DNA of 14,537 nt from Acidobacteriaceae bacterium (GTDB taxonomy: Bacteria > Acidobacteriota > Terriglobia > Terriglobales > Acidobacteriaceae): positions 1-14,537 of the forward strand of contig JASIJX010000599.1 in NCBI GenBank assembly GCA_030049955.1. The letters are read 5' to 3'. Positions 13,472 to 14,537 of this stretch are shown one piece after another (position 1 is the stretch's first letter; each line of letters starts with the position of its first letter). The notes beneath the pieces are model-generated. The model ran no database searches and had not been told where the DNA came from. It saw only the letters and a program-made list of their open reading frames with translations. Made by a program: the position numbers and the translations under genes.

Positions 13472-14537
13472 TTAAGAAGATTGAGTTGGTTCCCGGAGCC
13501 CCGAGTAGGGATCGCCGGGCAGAGCATTTACGAGCTGCACCAATTGCGTTTGGCGGTTTACCCCGCTTTTGCGGAAGATGGATTTGAGATGAAAACGGGC
13601 AGTCTCGGCGGACATTTGGAGTTGCTCGCTCGCCGATGCAAGATCAACGCCAGACGCCAGGAGATTTGTTAAACGTGCCTCAGTCGGCGATAGATGGAAG
13701 AGTGAACGGAGAATGTTCGCGCGGCTCGATGGCTTCGTTGTCGGATCATCGACAAAGACCAGACTAGTTAGCTCGGGGATGTGGCCGAGAAGATTGTTCG
13801 CAAATGGCATGAGGGTCGCACGGAAGGCAGGCTTGCCTGATTTTCTAGAGATCAGTGTTGCGCCCGTTGCCGAAAATCCAGTTCCACACACGGCAGCTTG
13901 CGTCAGAAGAAATCTCAACTCCGCGTCCTGCGCCGGATGATCGGCGACAAGATGATTTTCCCAGATGCGCAAGCCGTCGGGTTGAGCAACTAGGTCGCGA
14001 GCGGTTCGGTTAGAGAAGAGAACCTTACCTTTTCCATTGACGCCGAAGACAGCGCGGTCAAAAGCGTCAAGCGCGCACTCAAATCCCCGGCTTGCGGAGC
14101 GCAACCCGACAAGTTCAAAGTGCAGCCGAAGCGCCCGCTGGAGATGCGGCAGAAGGGTCTCAAGAATACGGCCTTCCTTCTCTCCAAATGGTCCCCTTCG
14201 CAGTGACCTCATCGCAGACAGCAATGCTGGAGGTTGGTCCGCGAGAGCGATTTCGATACCGAATCCATATGCCATGTCGTTGGGATTCAGGAAATCGGAA
14301 TAGAATTCGGTCTTCTTTAGCTCCGCATCAGGAATTGCCAATTGGCTGTACCGCACAGTTCCAGCCGGAAAAATCCGGTCGCAGCCCTCGGTCCACACAT
14401 TGACGGACGCAAAGTGTTCGCGGTAGGGCTCCCATATGGCAGAGTCGGATCGTGCCAACGCCTGTATGTCATCGGCGACTGAGCCGGCATAGTTGGCAAA
14501 GAGCACGGCATGTTCGCTCTCGACCAAATCGGCGATT
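13472..14537 (-). CDS. LuxR-type HTH transcriptional regulator (N-terminus outside window)
   Basis: The frame is open to the right edge (I-A-D-L-V-E-S-E-H-A), so TTG 14527 is not necessarily the start and perhaps a few tens of N-terminal residues are missing. The last 73 residues hold a LuxR/GerE helix-turn-helix: L-S-P-T-E-A-R-L-T-N-L-L-A-S-G, S-A-S-E-Q-L-Q-M-S-A-E-T-A-R-F-H-L-K-S-I-F-R-K-S-G-V. The large N-terminal part lacks the phospho-acceptor layout of response regulators. A middle stretch around A-F-D-R-A-V-F-G-V-N-G-K-G-K-V-L-F-S-N-R-T-A could be a PAS-like sensory domain, so the signal is probably a small molecule or protein. It is convergent with the small secreted genes and is a candidate regulator of them or of the 8098-8119 palindrome, by proximity only. 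Confidence 0.88.
   Translation of the reverse strand, partial: IADLVESEHAVLFANYAGSVADDIQALARSDSAIWEPYREHFASVNVWTEGCDRIFPAGTVRYSQLAIPDAELKKTEFYSDFLNPNDMAYGFGIEIALADQPPALLSAMRSLRRGPFGEKEGRILETLLPHLQRALRLHFELVGLRSASRGFECALDAFDRAVFGVNGKGKVLFSNRTARDLVAQPDGLRIWENHLVADHPAQDAELRFLLTQAAVCGTGFSATGATLISRKSGKPAFRATLMPFANNLLGHIPELTSLVFVDDPTTKPSSRANILRSLFHLSPTEARLTNLLASGVDLASASEQLQMSAETARFHLKSIFRKSGVNRQTQLVQLVNALPGDPYSGLREPTQSS

Noticed and set aside
1..14537. tRNA, rRNA or known riboswitch
   Set aside because: No cloverleaf, rRNA-like or recognisable riboswitch core was noticed by eye in any gap.

Overview
The window comes from a Gram-negative bacterium. Several proteins carry classical signal peptides, one gene encodes an outer-membrane beta-barrel, and Shine-Dalgarno sites are of the GGAGG type. 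The moderately high G+C, the secreted TPR paralogues and the LuxR-type regulator suggest an Acidobacteriota-like soil organism. That is an impression from style only, because no ribosomal or marker gene is present.

Region 1 (1-7386) is a head-to-tail array of six paralogues, the first cut by the window edge. Each has, or is inferred to have, a signal peptide, a near-invariant TPR block (about residues 27-95), a conserved CFAAE/CFATE motif and a Pro/Ala/Thr-rich linker. Five of the six also carry a helical module of the form W-K-S-I-E-N-S-T-N-P-x-D-F...Y-P-N-G-x-F-A-x-L-A. After this constant front half each protein has a different ending: a DsbA-like thioredoxin fold, a PH/GRAM-like beta domain, a second TPR, a helical domain, or one or two copies of a Trp-to-Cys beta domain. 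Spacing is tight (4-bp overlap, 1, 9 and 53 bp gaps), so most of it is probably one operon. An OmpA-like beta-barrel gene follows at 7434-8039.

Region 2 (about 8040-12531, possibly to 13358) is the most interesting part. A 240-bp regulatory region with an imperfect palindrome precedes a 181-residue protein. All eight of its histidines lie in the last 47 residues and every one is in an His-x-Asp triplet. After a terminator-like hairpin come a 682-residue radical SAM/SPASM-like protein with an extra Cys-rich C-terminal domain and, overlapping it by 14 bp, a DUF364-type (putative heavy-metal chelation) protein. This looks like a ribosomally made, post-translationally modified peptide (RiPP) locus with an His-x-Asp core, possibly for metal handling. 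A secreted protein starting at TTG 11887 is translationally coupled to the DUF364 gene. It carries the same C-terminal domain and C-terminal tail as two of the array proteins, which links the two regions. Two small secreted Cys-containing proteins follow.

Region 3 (13472-14537, minus strand) is a LuxR-type regulator running off the right edge and convergent with region 2. It is a plausible but unproven regulator of the locus. No tRNA, rRNA, CRISPR array, insertion sequence or integrase was seen.
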